41,879 nucleotides of DNA from Acetobacteraceae bacterium (GCA_031291795.1 JARLIJ010000287.1:1-41879); one strand, 5' to 3'; positions 18,387-26,658 are shown, counted from the stretch's first letter. A program made the numbers and translations. The notes: a model not told the origin generated them from the sequence alone.

Positions 18387-19495
18387 CGCGTCCGTGCTAC
18401 ATCGGCAGCGAGATTTACCGGAACTCCAGCTATGGCCCGAAGCACCCGCTCGCCATGCAGCGCGTCCCGGTCTGTACAGACCTGTGCCATGCGCTCGGCT
18501 GGCTGTCCGATGCTGTCTACCACGACGCGCCGATGGCGAGCGTGGCGGTGCTGACGCGCTTCCACGACCCGGAATACATCGCCGCTTTGCAGCGTGCGGA
18601 GGCGACGCAGACCGTCTCCGAGGCCGATCGTGCTCGCTTCCGGATCGGCGCCAAGGGCAACCCAGTATACTGGGAGGTATACGGTCGCCCGGCGATCTCG
18701 GCCGGCGGCATCATGCTTGCGGCACGGTTGACCGCCGATGGCGGCGTTGCACATTGTCCCGGCGGCGGCACGCATCGCGGCAGGCCGGACCGCGCGACGG
18801 GGTTCTGTTTCCTCAACGACCCGGTGCTGGGCTTGCTGGCCTGGCTGGACGTGGGCCTGGACAACATCGTCTGCCTGGACATCGATGCCCATCATGGCGA
18901 TGGCGTGCAGGACGCGTTCCGCGATGATCCGCGCGTGTTCACCATCAGCCTGCATGAGGCTGGGCGCTGGCCGTTCACCGGGGCCGCCTACGACCGCGCG
19001 GGCGGGGCGGCGCGCAATTTTCCGCTGCCGGCCCAGTGCAACGACAGCGAGTTCGCCTGGGTGATGCGCCACGCGGTGCTGCCGCTGATCGAAGCGTGCA
19101 GGCCGCAGGCGATCATGCTGCAGGCGGGGGCCGACGCGCTGGAGGAAGACCCGTTGGCCAGGTTGTCTCTGTCCAACAATGTGCATTGCGCGGTTGCTGC
19201 GTCCCTGTTGCCTTTGGCACCGACGCCTCGTCGTGCTCGGCGGCGGCTACAATCCGTGGTCGGTCGGCCGCTGCTGGGCCGCGATCTGGGGCACGCTGAA
19301 CGACTCCCGATGCCGGATCGGCGGCCCGATGCTGCCGAACAGGCGTTGCGCGGCGCGCGGTTCAACCGCGCTGCGGGCCACAATCCGCCCGGCCACTGGT
19401 TCACGACGCTGCGCGACGCCCCGCGTGAGGGGGTCGTGCGCAGCACGGTCAAACGCCTGGCAGACCAGGCCCTGAAGGAGAGTCTTTCCGCATGA
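18383..19495 (+). CDS. AcuC-like histone deacetylase family protein with two compensating frameshifts
   Basis: The frame encodes 370 residues of the class I-like deacetylase fold. Zn and charge-relay motifs are present: GGGTHRGRPDRATGFCFLND, CLDIDAHHGDGVQ and QAGADALEEDP. From about 19222 to 19312, however, the main frame reads an Arg-rich stretch, while the +1 frame reads the family's LVVLGGGYNPWSVGRCWAA segment. The main frame then resumes with the normal C-terminus (RFNRAAGHNPPGHWFTTL). One extra base followed by one missing base would explain this. The lost segment carries the catalytic Tyr of GGGYN, so the protein as read is probably inactive, or the sequence has two errors. GTG start overlapping prpB; ATGA overlap with the DUF192 gene. 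Confidence 0.82.
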   Translation: MTRPCYIGSEIYRNSSYGPKHPLAMQRVPVCTDLCHALGWLSDAVYHDAPMASVAVLTRFHDPEYIAALQRAEATQTVSEADRARFRIGAKGNPVYWEVYGRPAISAGGIMLAARLTADGGVAHCPGGGTHRGRPDRATGFCFLNDPVLGLLAWLDVGLDNIVCLDIDAHHGDGVQDAFRDDPRVFTISLHEAGRWPFTGAAYDRAGGAARNFPLPAQCNDSEFAWVMRHAVLPLIEACRPQAIMLQAGADALEEDPLARLSLSNNVHCAVAASLLPLAPTPRRARRRLQSVVGRPLLGRDLGHAERLPMPDRRPDAAEQALRGARFNRAAGHNPPGHWFTTLRDAPREGVVRSTVKRLADQALKESLSA

Positions 19496-19971
19496 ACCGA
19501 CGCTATCTGCTGGTCCTGGCTGCGCTGTTGCCGTTCGTCGGGCACGCCCAGTCGGTCGATCCCACAGGCCCGCAACCAGCCTTGCCCAAGGAACAGCTCG
19601 CCATCGTCACCCGCGACGGGGGCAAGCACGATTTCACCGTCGAGATGGCACTGAAGACCGAGCAACAGACCGTGGGGGAGATGTTCCGTACGAGCGTGCC
19701 GGCGGACAGTGGGATGCTGTTCGACTGGGGCATGTCGCGCGAGTCGCAGATGTGGATGAAGAACACGCTGGTGCCGCTCGACATGGTGTTTATCAAGTCG
19801 GACGGGACGATCCGCGCGATCGCGGAGAACACCGTGCCGCAGAGCCTGGCCGTCATCGACAGCCATGGGCCGGTGCGCGCAACCCTGGAGCTGCAAGGTG
19901 GCATCACGGCAAAACTCGGCATCCGGGTGGGCGATCGGGTGCAGCAGCGGCTCTTCGGCAACGCGCCCTGA
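19492..19971 (+). CDS. Exported DUF192 family protein
   Basis: This 159-residue protein has a cleavable signal peptide (LLVLAALLPFVGHAQS) and then one DUF192 domain, with EQQTVGEMFRTSVPADSGMLF, MWMKNTLVPLDMVFI and the closing GGITAKLGIRVGD. DUF192 proteins are small periplasmic beta-rich proteins without established biochemical function. The ATG overlaps the stop of the deacetylase-like gene (ATGA), making it the third gene of the prpB operon. A GC-rich hairpin follows the stop. Confidence 0.92.
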   Translation: MNRRYLLVLAALLPFVGHAQSVDPTGPQPALPKEQLAIVTRDGGKHDFTVEMALKTEQQTVGEMFRTSVPADSGMLFDWGMSRESQMWMKNTLVPLDMVFIKSDGTIRAIAENTVPQSLAVIDSHGPVRATLELQGGITAKLGIRVGDRVQQRLFGNAP

Positions 19972-19984
19972 GGCAGGAAAGGCT

Positions 19985-20023
19985 GGGGCTGCCGCCTCGG
20001 ACTCCGATCTGGGACGCTGCCCC
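19985..20023 (+). terminator. GC-rich hairpin after DUF192 gene, member of a short repeat family
   Basis: GGGGCTGC pairs with GCTGCCCC (one mismatch) around a loop that can fold further. There is no T-tract. Its left arm closely matches the hairpin at 26620 (GGGGCTGCCGCCT in both), and both sit directly after a stop codon. It may be a terminator or a dispersed repeat. Confidence 0.45.
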
Positions 20024-20190
20024 TGGCCCCTACCAAGGGCGACGGCCCACCGGGTCAAGCCCGGTGGCACGCTCTTGGAACCGGTCCATGGTGCTCGCCG
20101 GGGAGTGCCGTGACTCTGTCCTGCTTACCCGGATGAGCGTGGTGCGCCTTGCGTTGCGCAGCGTGCATCCATAGGTTCGCATTCTCCTGA

Positions 20191-20268
20191 CGGGGCGTGG
20201 CGCAGCCTGGTTAGCGCGCGTGTTTTGGGTACACGAGGCCGCCGGTTCGAATCCGGCCGCCCCGACCA
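20191..20268 (+). tRNA. tRNA-Pro (TGG)
   Basis: The acceptor stem CGGGGCG/CGCCCCG pairs fully. The anticodon stem CGTGT/ACACG encloses the loop TTTGGGT, which gives anticodon TGG (proline, reads CCA and other CCN). The T arm GCCGG-TTCGAAT-CCGGC is perfect. The discriminator A and an encoded CCA end at 20268. Confidence 0.96.
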
Positions 20269-20755
20269 GGAGGGCACCCCTGTGAAAACACCGCCGGCGA
20301 AGCGGCGGTAACGGTGGACAAAGGGGTGGTCGCCATGGGGGCAGCCCACATGCGCCGGAGCCGCCGGCAGGCGGCATAAGCGTGCGATATTTGCTACTGG
20401 ATAAATGATGCAGGGCAGGCGCAACGTGTCTGACGGTCCGCGTTTGCTGGCCATTTCGGTCCGCAATGGACGATGTCCGTATCTGGGTATGCTTGTCAGG
20501 CCAAGTGAGTACGCGATAGAACGAAGGGACCGTATGAATTTCGAGACCTGAGACATATTTCTGGCGCGGTGGCTATGAAATCCCTCTTCCATCCACACCC
20601 TTGGGTGGAATTTTTACGGATGCGACTTACAATCCAACTGAAGCGATGCATGATCCAACCGATGAAGATAGAGGCAGCCATTACATGGCCGTCAGGGACG
20701 GCGATGGCGGTCCGCCCGCAAGCCGATGACTCGGAGAGGACCACAGGGGCGCAGA
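20269..20755. other. Gene-free stretch downstream of tRNA-Pro
   Basis: No convincing coding frame is present on either strand. A 6-bp stem (ACCGCC/GGCGGT, 20290-20309) could end tRNA transcription but has no T-tract. From about 20385 to 20710 the base composition is visibly more AT-rich than the rest of the window. The tRNA 3' end would be a natural integration site, but no second copy of it was seen. Confidence 0.6.
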
Positions 20756-21961
20756 ATGGCCGCTGAACTTGAGCTGACGATCGGCTTCGCAGCTGCTGGC
20801 AATTCGCTGGGCTATCTCGGCGGCGGCTGGGCGCGGGCCGAGTCGGAATTCACTTGGGCGGTCGGCAGCGAAAGCCACCTCATGCTGCAACGCAGCAAGG
20901 AACCAGGCGACTACGTCCTGACCCTCGACGTCATTCCGTTCGTGCATGAACCGGAATTGCCGGCCCAGCGCCTGATCGTCTCGGTGAACGACACCGTCGT
21001 CGGCACGTCGCTGCTGTATCGTCCCAGCCTGCTGGGCTACCGCATCCCCGCCGACCTGATGCGCCGCGCGGATCGGGTACTGATCACGCTCCTGCATCCG
21101 GATGCTGCACGGCCGCTCGACTTCTCGATCAGCCCGGACGAACGCAGCCTCGCTTTTTCGCTGACCGAGGCAAAGCTGTATCGCATTGTGGACGACAGCA
21201 CGACCGCAGCCGCTGACCTGCCGGTCGGGTTGATGCTGTCTGGCGACACGATGCGCCGGTTCGGCGGCCAGACGCATACCGACCTGGCGCAGTGGGTGAA
21301 CGAGCGCACTGGCCTCGCTCTCGCCCAGCTCGCCATGCGCTTCGAGAGTCTGGGTGAGAATTGCGAGTTCGGCCTCGTGCAGCGCCGCTGCGACTCCGAA
21401 CCGTTGGGCCTGCTGCGGTTCTCCTCTACCTTCCTGCGCAACCTGATCCGCGGTCTGGACAGCGGCTTCGAGGGCCTCGGCGAGGCGGAGGAGATCGACC
21501 CGCGCCTCGAAGGGGGCGGGCCGCTCAAGGAATACATGATCCACGAGAAGCGCTACGGCCTCGTCTATCATACGTTCGTCTACGAAGGTCAGCGCAGCGT
21601 CTGGCTCATGCGCGAGCAGGAAGCCGCGCGGCTCAAGTTCCTCCGCCGCAAATTTCTCGAGGAGATCGAGGGATCGGAGAAAATATTCGTCTACAAGCGG
21701 AACGCCTCAGTGTCCGAGGAGGAGATCCTGCCGCTGTTCATGGCGCTCAACCGGCACGGCTCGAACCGCCTGCTGTGGGTCATGCAAGCCGACGAGACGC
21801 ATCCGCCGGGGACCGTCGAAGTCGCCATGCATGGGTTGCTGAAGGGCTACATCGACCGGTTCGCGCCCGACGACAACGCGCATGACTTCTCGTTCGATGG
21901 CTGGATCCGGGTGTGCGCCAACGCATACCTGCTCTCCCGATTGCAGAAGGTGGACGGCTAA
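20756..21961 (+). CDS. Two-domain protein of unknown function (beta-sandwich plus FESLGENCEFG domain)
   Basis: This 401-residue soluble protein has no signal peptide or membrane helix. Residues 1-145 look like a beta-sandwich of the type found beside glycan or glycosyl-transfer proteins (GYLGGGWARAESEFTW, then LTLDVIPFVHEPELPAQRL, then VSVNDTVVG). Residues 185-400 form a second domain opening with MRFESLGENCEFGLVQRR and EPLGLLRFS. This resembles a papain-like/DUF1796-type family often near polysaccharide genes; that link is from memory. A Cys in NCEFG and a His in YHTF could be catalytic. The ATG at 20756 has AGGGG upstream; the one at 20726 does not. It is transcribed alone. Confidence 0.72.
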   Translation: MAAELELTIGFAAAGNSLGYLGGGWARAESEFTWAVGSESHLMLQRSKEPGDYVLTLDVIPFVHEPELPAQRLIVSVNDTVVGTSLLYRPSLLGYRIPADLMRRADRVLITLLHPDAARPLDFSISPDERSLAFSLTEAKLYRIVDDSTTAAADLPVGLMLSGDTMRRFGGQTHTDLAQWVNERTGLALAQLAMRFESLGENCEFGLVQRRCDSEPLGLLRFSSTFLRNLIRGLDSGFEGLGEAEEIDPRLEGGGPLKEYMIHEKRYGLVYHTFVYEGQRSVWLMREQEAARLKFLRRKFLEEIEGSEKIFVYKRNASVSEEEILPLFMALNRHGSNRLLWVMQADETHPPGTVEVAMHGLLKGYIDRFAPDDNAHDFSFDGWIRVCANAYLLSRLQKVDG

Positions 21962-22055
21962 GCGCTTCGACGTAGCCGATCGCCTGACAGCCATGCGTTG
22001 CCGGCAATGCCGTTGAACCTGTGTCCGTTGGCCATGTCGTCTTTGGTCATATCCT

Positions 22056-22100
22056 GGTCGGTCGGTCGGTCGGTCAGTCGGTCGGTCAGTCGGTCGGTCG
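22056..22100 (+). repeat. GGTC tetranucleotide microsatellite
   Basis: About eleven tandem GGTC units, two of them with an A substitution (CAGT), end roughly 33 bases before the HAD gene ATG. Such tracts can change length by slippage and alter promoter or 5' leader spacing. Confidence 0.9.
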
Positions 22101-22133
22101 TGCCCGCCCGTGCCGCGTGCTAAGACGCGCGGC

Positions 22134-22796
22134 ATGCAAGGATCGACCGTGCCCGACGTCCGCCCGACCGTCCTGCTGTACGACTGGGACAACACCCTGG
22201 TCGACGGCTGGGCGGGCATCACGGCCGCGCTTAACGCCGTATTCACGGCGTTCGACAAGCCGCTCTGGCGGGTCGAGGACACCCGTAACCGTGTCCGCGT
22301 CTCCCTGCGCGAGAGCTTCCCGGTGATGTTCGGCGACGCCTGGTGGCGGGCGCGCGACCTGTTCTATGCGACTCTGACCGAACAGCACCTCGACCATATC
22401 CAGCCGATGCCTGGGGCCGCCGAGGCGCTGGCCGCCGGCAATGCCTGGCCACAGGGTGTGGTGTCTAACAAGGATGGCGGATTCCTGCGGCGGGAGGTCG
22501 CGCATCTTGGCTGGTCCGACCATTTTGGGCCGCTGATCGGGGCAGGCGACGCGCCGATCGACAAGCCGGACCCAGCGCCGATCTTCCTTGCACTGCAGCA
22601 ACTGGGGCGTGCGCCCGATCCGTCCGTATGGTATCTTGGTGACACCGCACTCGACATGCAGGCCGCACGGGCGGCCGGGGTCACTGCGGTACTGGTCGGC
22701 GATGCCGCGCATGATGGGGGAGTTGCACGAGCGGCGCCGCATCGCCATTTCACGTCAGCCTACTCACTGGCCGACGAACTACGTGCCTTCACCTGA
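22134..22796 (+). CDS. HAD hydrolase, phosphoglycolate phosphatase-like
   Basis: This 220-residue HAD subfamily IA protein has motif I LLYDWDNTLVDG, with Asp nucleophile and acid, an alpha-helical cap (about 25-90), motif II VVSNKDGG, motif III lysine in IDKPDPAPIFLAL and motif IV YLGDTALDMQAARAAG. Related enzymes dephosphorylate small phosphoesters such as phosphoglycolate. The start is uncertain: the ATG at 22134 lacks a strong ribosome site, and GTG codons at 22110 and 22149 are in frame. The leader just upstream carries the GGTC microsatellite. hfq follows 135 bases downstream. Confidence 0.88.
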   Translation: MQGSTVPDVRPTVLLYDWDNTLVDGWAGITAALNAVFTAFDKPLWRVEDTRNRVRVSLRESFPVMFGDAWWRARDLFYATLTEQHLDHIQPMPGAAEALAAGNAWPQGVVSNKDGGFLRREVAHLGWSDHFGPLIGAGDAPIDKPDPAPIFLALQQLGRAPDPSVWYLGDTALDMQAARAAGVTAVLVGDAAHDGGVARAAPHRHFTSAYSLADELRAFT

Positions 22797-22931
22797 AGCG
22801 GACGCGTCCTTGACCGGATGGGGCGGAGCGAAGGACAGGGTGCAACGACGCAAGATTCACCGTCGGCGGGCGTGCCACGACCCGTCGGGCCGACCAACAA
22901 CAACGACTGCCTAGCAGAAGGATTGCCCGCC

Positions 22932-23228
22932 GTGGCCAACGAGAAATCGCAGAATGTTCAGGATGTCTTCCTGAACCATGTGCGAAAGAACAAAACACCT
23001 GTGACGGTGTTCCTTGTGAACGGTGTCAAACTTCAGGGGATTATCACCTGGTTCGACAATTTTTCCGTTCTTCTGAGACGGGATGGGCATACCCAGCTCG
23101 TTTACAAACATGCCATCAGCACGGTTATGCCGGGCGCGCCGATCCAGTTGTTCGACGGAGCCAAGGCTGAGCCCGGAGCCGGAGTCGGCGTAGCGCGGGA
23201 GATGGCCCCTGCCAACGGCGGCGGGTGA
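22932..23228 (+). CDS. hfq: RNA chaperone Hfq
   Basis: This 98-residue Hfq has the Sm1 region [20 protein letters not shown] and the Sm2 motif YKHAIST. The conserved Gln and Phe residues of the proximal RNA-binding face are present. It forms a hexamer that pairs small RNAs with mRNAs. The start is GTG at 22932, with AAGGA about ten bases upstream; the frame is open further up but has no better start. A Gly/Ala-rich 25-residue tail follows the Sm core. The adjacent downstream gene is hflX, the order common in proteobacteria. Confidence 0.97.
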   Translation: MANEKSQNVQDVFLNHVRKNKTPVTVFLVNGVKLQGIITWFDNFSVLLRRDGHTQLVYKHAISTVMPGAPIQLFDGAKAEPGAGVGVAREMAPANGGG

Positions 23229-23304
23229 CCCCGCAACACAGGACAGCAGGGATGACATCAGGCAAGACAACGGCGTAGGGCCGACCCGCGCCGCCGTCAT
23301 CCTG

Positions 23305-23340
23305 CCCTGGGAAAAACATGGGCCCTGGGAAAAGCATGGC
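23305..23340 (+). repeat. 18-bp tandem duplication in the hflX 5' region
   Basis: Two adjacent 18-base copies (CCCTGGGAAAAACATGGG and CCCTGGGAAAAGCATGGC) differ at two positions. In the hflX frame they encode PWEKHG twice, at the place where HflX proteins have their conserved ILPWE segment. Confidence 0.9.
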
Positions 23341-23391
23341 CCCCGCGACAACGGCGCCAGGGACGCTGGCAGCCGGGACGGCGGCATCGAC

Positions 23392-24618
23392 GTGAGTCGT
23401 GCCGCCGAGGCCCGGCTGGCCGAGGCTGCTGGCCTCGTCGCCTCGATCGGCCTTGTGGTGGTCCACTCCGCCATCCTGCCGCTGCGTGCCCGGCGCCCTG
23501 CCACCCTGCTGGGGGAGGGGCAGGTCGCGCAGCAGGGGGTTGCCCTGAAGGAACAGGACGTCGAGGTCGTCGTCGTCGACTCGGCCCTGTCACCCGTGCA
23601 GCAGCGCAACCTGGAACGTGCCTGGGGGTGCAAGGTCATCGACCGCACCGGCCTGATCCTCGATATATTCGGGGAACGCGCCGCCACCCGCGAAGGCACG
23701 CTGCAGGTCGAACTCGCTCATTTGGACTATCAGCGCTCCCGCCTCGTGCGGTCCTGGACCCACCTCGAACGCCAGCGCGGCGGTTTCGGCTTCCTGGGCG
23801 GTCCCGGTGAAACCCAGATCGAGGCGGACCGACGCCTGATCGGCGACCGCATCGTGCGGCTGAAAAAAGAACTCGAGCAGGTCCGCCGCACCCGCGGCCT
23901 GCACCGCTCTGCACGCCGGCGCGTGCCGTTCCCGGTGGTCGCCCTCGTCGGTTACACCAACGCCGGCAAATCCACCCTGTTCAACGCCCTGACGGGCGCC
24001 GAGGTCACCGCGCGCGACCAGCTTTTCGCCACCCTCGACCCCACCATGCGCGGGCTGCGCCTGCCCTCCGGCCGGCGGGCCATCCTGTCCGACACCGTCG
24101 GCTTCATCAGCGACCTGCCGCACGAACTGGTGGAAGCCTTCCGCGCCACGCTGGAGGAAGTCGCCGAGGCCGACGTCATCCTGCATGTCCGCGACGCCGC
24201 CCATCCAGAAACCGCCGCCCAGCGCGCCGACGTGCTGAAGGTGCTAGACGAGATGGTGGCCGACGGCCTGCTCGACGCTGACTATCCGACCCGTCTGGTC
24301 GAGGTGCTGAATAAGGCCGACCTGCTGGGCGGCACCGGCCAGGTCGCGTTGCGCCCCGGCGCCGTAGCGGTCTCCGCCATCACCGGCGAAGGCCTCGACG
24401 CGTTGCAGGCCGCCATCGATGTCCGCATCGCCGAGGGCATGGAAACCGCCGACTACGACATCCCACCGCAGGACGGCGCGCGCCTGGCCTGGCTCTACCA
24501 GCACGGTGAGGTCGTGGACCGCCAGGATGCCGACACCGCGGTGCATGTGCGCGTCCGCCTGTTGCCGGCCGACCGCGCCCGCTTCGAGCGCCAGGCCCCG
24601 GGATCGCCCCAGGGGTGA
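23392..24618 (+). CDS. hflX: Ribosome-associated GTPase HflX
   Basis: From the GTG at 23392 the protein has 408 residues: an N-terminal HflX domain (LLGEGQV, then GFGFLGGPGETQIEADRR) and a GTPase domain with G1 GYTNAGKST, G3 DTVGFI and G4 NKAD. HflX splits stalled ribosomes. The family's N-terminal segment TRAAVILPWE is encoded in the same frame upstream (about 23281-23312), so the true protein is longer. Between the in-frame stop at 23191 and 23392 there is no ATG, GTG or TTG. An ATG at 23252 in another frame encodes only eight codons (MTSGKTTA) before a stop. Either a one-base frameshift near 23276 or a non-canonical start (CTG 23209, ATC 23257) is implied. Confidence 0.9.
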   Translation: MSRAAEARLAEAAGLVASIGLVVVHSAILPLRARRPATLLGEGQVAQQGVALKEQDVEVVVVDSALSPVQQRNLERAWGCKVIDRTGLILDIFGERAATREGTLQVELAHLDYQRSRLVRSWTHLERQRGGFGFLGGPGETQIEADRRLIGDRIVRLKKELEQVRRTRGLHRSARRRVPFPVVALVGYTNAGKSTLFNALTGAEVTARDQLFATLDPTMRGLRLPSGRRAILSDTVGFISDLPHELVEAFRATLEEVAEADVILHVRDAAHPETAAQRADVLKVLDEMVADGLLDADYPTRLVEVLNKADLLGGTGQVALRPGAVAVSAITGEGLDALQAAIDVRIAEGMETADYDIPPQDGARLAWLYQHGEVVDRQDADTAVHVRVRLLPADRARFERQAPGSPQG

Positions 24619-25472
24619 GCTTTTTGCTGGCCGAGCTCGCCGACGTCGCCGACTTGCTGCGCATGGCCGCCCGTACCGAGATACTGCCCCGCTTCCGTAA
24701 TCTCGCCGACGCCGATATCCGCGCCAAGACCGGTCCGCTCGACCTGGTCACCGATGCAGACGAGGCGGCTGAACGCGTCATCGATGCCGGCTTGGCGCAC
24801 CGGTTCCCCGGCTGCGTCGTGGTCGGTGAGGAAGCCACCGCCGCCGATCCCACCCGGCTCGACCTGCTGGCGGACGCCGACCTGGCCTTCGTGGTCGATC
24901 CGATCGATGGCACCGCAAACTTCGCCGCCGGCCTGCCGCTGTTCGGCGTGATGGCAGCTGCGATTGTCCGGGGCGAGGTCGTCGCCGCGGCGATCCACGA
25001 TCCGCTGGGCGATGACACCGCGCTCGCCCTGCGCGGGGAGGGGGCCTGGATCGAGACACCCGCCGGCCGCCGGACCGACCTGCGCGTTGCGGCGTCGGCA
25101 CCGGTCGGGGAAATGGCCGGCAACGTCTCCTGGCGCTTTCTGCCTGAGCCGGCCCGCAGCACGGTCTGCGGCAACCTGATCCGGCTGGGCGGCTGCTGGG
25201 ACTACCGCTGTTCCGCCCATGAATACCGCATGGTCGCCGCCGGGCACTGCCATTTCCTGTTCTTCAACCGGCTGTATCCCTGGGACCATGCCCCGGGATG
25301 GCTGCTGCACCGCGAAGCCGGCGGCTATTCCGCACGCCTGGATGGCAGCTTCTATGGTCCCACCCGTATCGATGGCGGGCTGATCTGCGCGCCCGACCTG
25401 ACCTCCTGGCAGGCGTTGCGCGATACGCTGCTGGGCCCCTCCGAACTCACGGCAATCGTCAAAAATCCTTGA
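24615..25472 (+). CDS. Inositol monophosphatase family protein (histidinol-phosphatase possible)
   Basis: This 285-residue member of the Mg-dependent IMPase superfamily has VGEEAT (metal Glu), DPIDGTANF (metal Asp pair) and YPWDHAPG (late catalytic Asp), in the right order. Relatives act on inositol-1-phosphate, histidinol phosphate or 3'-phosphoadenosine phosphates; the sequence alone does not decide. The GTG at 24615 overlaps the hflX stop (GTGA), so the two are coupled. A TTGACA hexamer overlaps its stop codon and may be part of a promoter for the isomerase gene behind it, although no good -10 follows. Confidence 0.9.
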   Translation: MSFLLAELADVADLLRMAARTEILPRFRNLADADIRAKTGPLDLVTDADEAAERVIDAGLAHRFPGCVVVGEEATAADPTRLDLLADADLAFVVDPIDGTANFAAGLPLFGVMAAAIVRGEVVAAAIHDPLGDDTALALRGEGAWIETPAGRRTDLRVAASAPVGEMAGNVSWRFLPEPARSTVCGNLIRLGGCWDYRCSAHEYRMVAAGHCHFLFFNRLYPWDHAPGWLLHREAGGYSARLDGSFYGPTRIDGGLICAPDLTSWQALRDTLLGPSELTAIVKNP

Positions 25473-25547
25473 CACAGGCTTGAATTCAAACTGATTCACC
25501 ATCGACGGGCGTGTCGCATGCGCCGGGATGAGCCGGTGGGAGTGACC

Positions 25548-26612
25548 ATGTTGCATCGTGTCGGGGCTGCCTGGCGTTGCCTGCCGCGCGTTGTGCTGGC
25601 CGCACTCGCCGTATTGGCGTTGGGCGTTGCGGTGCAGGGGGCGCTCGGCCAGTCTGTCACACCGGACGCGACCCAACCGGCGTCTGCCCAACCTGCGGCC
25701 GGCCAGGCTGCGCCGGGCGGGACGGTCGTCCTCTCCCCGCCGCTCAAGGCATCCGACCTCGCGCCGGACCAGCCGATCAAGGGCGCCACCGACCCCGTCG
25801 TCGGCAGCGTCGACGGCCACCTGATCTACCTGAGCGAGCTCGGCCGCGCGACCCAGGCGCTGCCCGAGAACCTGCGCGACCTGCCATTCGACATGCTGTT
25901 CCCCGTGCTGCTCGACCGCATGGTCGACCACGAATCGCTGGTGTTGATGGCCCGCCGCCGCAGCATGGACGACAACCCCGCAGTGAAGCGCGAGATCCAG
26001 GCGGCGATCGACCGCATCCTGGAAGGCGCCTACCTCAGCGCCGTCGCCACGCCGAAAGTCACCGAACAGGCGATCCTTGACCGCTATAACAAGCAGTACG
26101 CCAACCGCCCGGCTGCCGAGGAAGTCCACGCCCGCCACATCCTAGTCGCCACCGAGGACGAGGCGAAGGCCGTACTGACCCAGCTGAAGGGGGGCGCCGA
26201 CTTCGCAACCCTGGCAAAGCAATACAGCAAGGACCCGGACGGCGCGCGTGGTGGCGACCTTGGCTTCTTCCGGCGTGAGCAGGTGTGGCCGACCTTCGCC
26301 GACATGGCCTTCACCCTGCAGCCGGGACAGGTGGGGCCGACACCGATCCACAACGAGTTCGGCTGGCACGTCATCAAGGTGGATGAGCGCCGCCTGGTGG
26401 GGACCCCCAGCTTCTCCGACATGCACGAGGCAATCCGCCAGGAACTGCTGCAACAAGCCGTGCAGGACGCGATCGACCAGGCCCGCGCGCAGATGACGAT
26501 CCATAAGTTCAACCTGGACGGGACGGAGATGAACGCCGCCCTGCGCACGGTACAGCCCCAGGCAAAGCCCGCCAGCGCCTCGGCGCCCAAGGTCGCCCCC
26601 CTGCCGCGGTAG
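25548..26612 (+). CDS. Periplasmic parvulin-type peptidyl-prolyl isomerase (first copy)
   Basis: This 354-residue exported protein has a signal sequence (residues about 10-32), an Ala/Gln/Pro-rich linker, a SurA-like N-terminal helical region (VVGSVDGHLIYLSEL) and one parvulin domain at about 185-280. The domain shows HARHILV, KQYSKDPDGARGGDLGFF and FGWHVIKV. Such proteins fold outer-membrane and periplasmic proteins. The ATG at 25548 has GGGAG upstream and puts the signal peptide at the N-terminus; an in-frame ATG at 25518 is the alternative. The next gene is a paralogue with the same layout. Confidence 0.92.
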   Translation: MLHRVGAAWRCLPRVVLAALAVLALGVAVQGALGQSVTPDATQPASAQPAAGQAAPGGTVVLSPPLKASDLAPDQPIKGATDPVVGSVDGHLIYLSELGRATQALPENLRDLPFDMLFPVLLDRMVDHESLVLMARRRSMDDNPAVKREIQAAIDRILEGAYLSAVATPKVTEQAILDRYNKQYANRPAAEEVHARHILVATEDEAKAVLTQLKGGADFATLAKQYSKDPDGARGGDLGFFRREQVWPTFADMAFTLQPGQVGPTPIHNEFGWHVIKVDERRLVGTPSFSDMHEAIRQELLQQAVQDAIDQARAQMTIHKFNLDGTEMNAALRTVQPQAKPASASAPKVAPLPR

Positions 26613-26619
26613 GAAGGCC

Positions 26620-26658
26620 GGGGCTGCCGCCTTGGGCTGGTCCAGGGCGGCAAGCCCC
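26620..26658 (+). terminator. Strong hairpin between the two parvulin genes
   Basis: GGGGCTGCCGCC pairs with GGCGGCAAGCCCC over twelve base pairs with one bulged A, followed by GCCCTTTCTTCC. It starts eight bases after the stop codon. The left arm repeats that of the hairpin at 19985. A Rho-independent terminator with a poor T-tract, or a dispersed repeat, is likely. Confidence 0.6.

Noticed and set aside
22797-22931. hfq promoter from TTGACC near 22811
   Set aside because: The spacing to any TATAAT-like hexamer is poor; only the ribosome site is supported.
25469-25500. TTGACA hexamer as a sigma-70 promoter for the first parvulin gene
   Set aside because: No acceptable -10 element at 16-18 bases spacing, so it is not listed as a promoter.
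24495-26138. 547-residue minus-strand frame over the IMPase and first parvulin genes
   Set aside because: Covers two well-supported plus-strand genes and shows only shadow composition.
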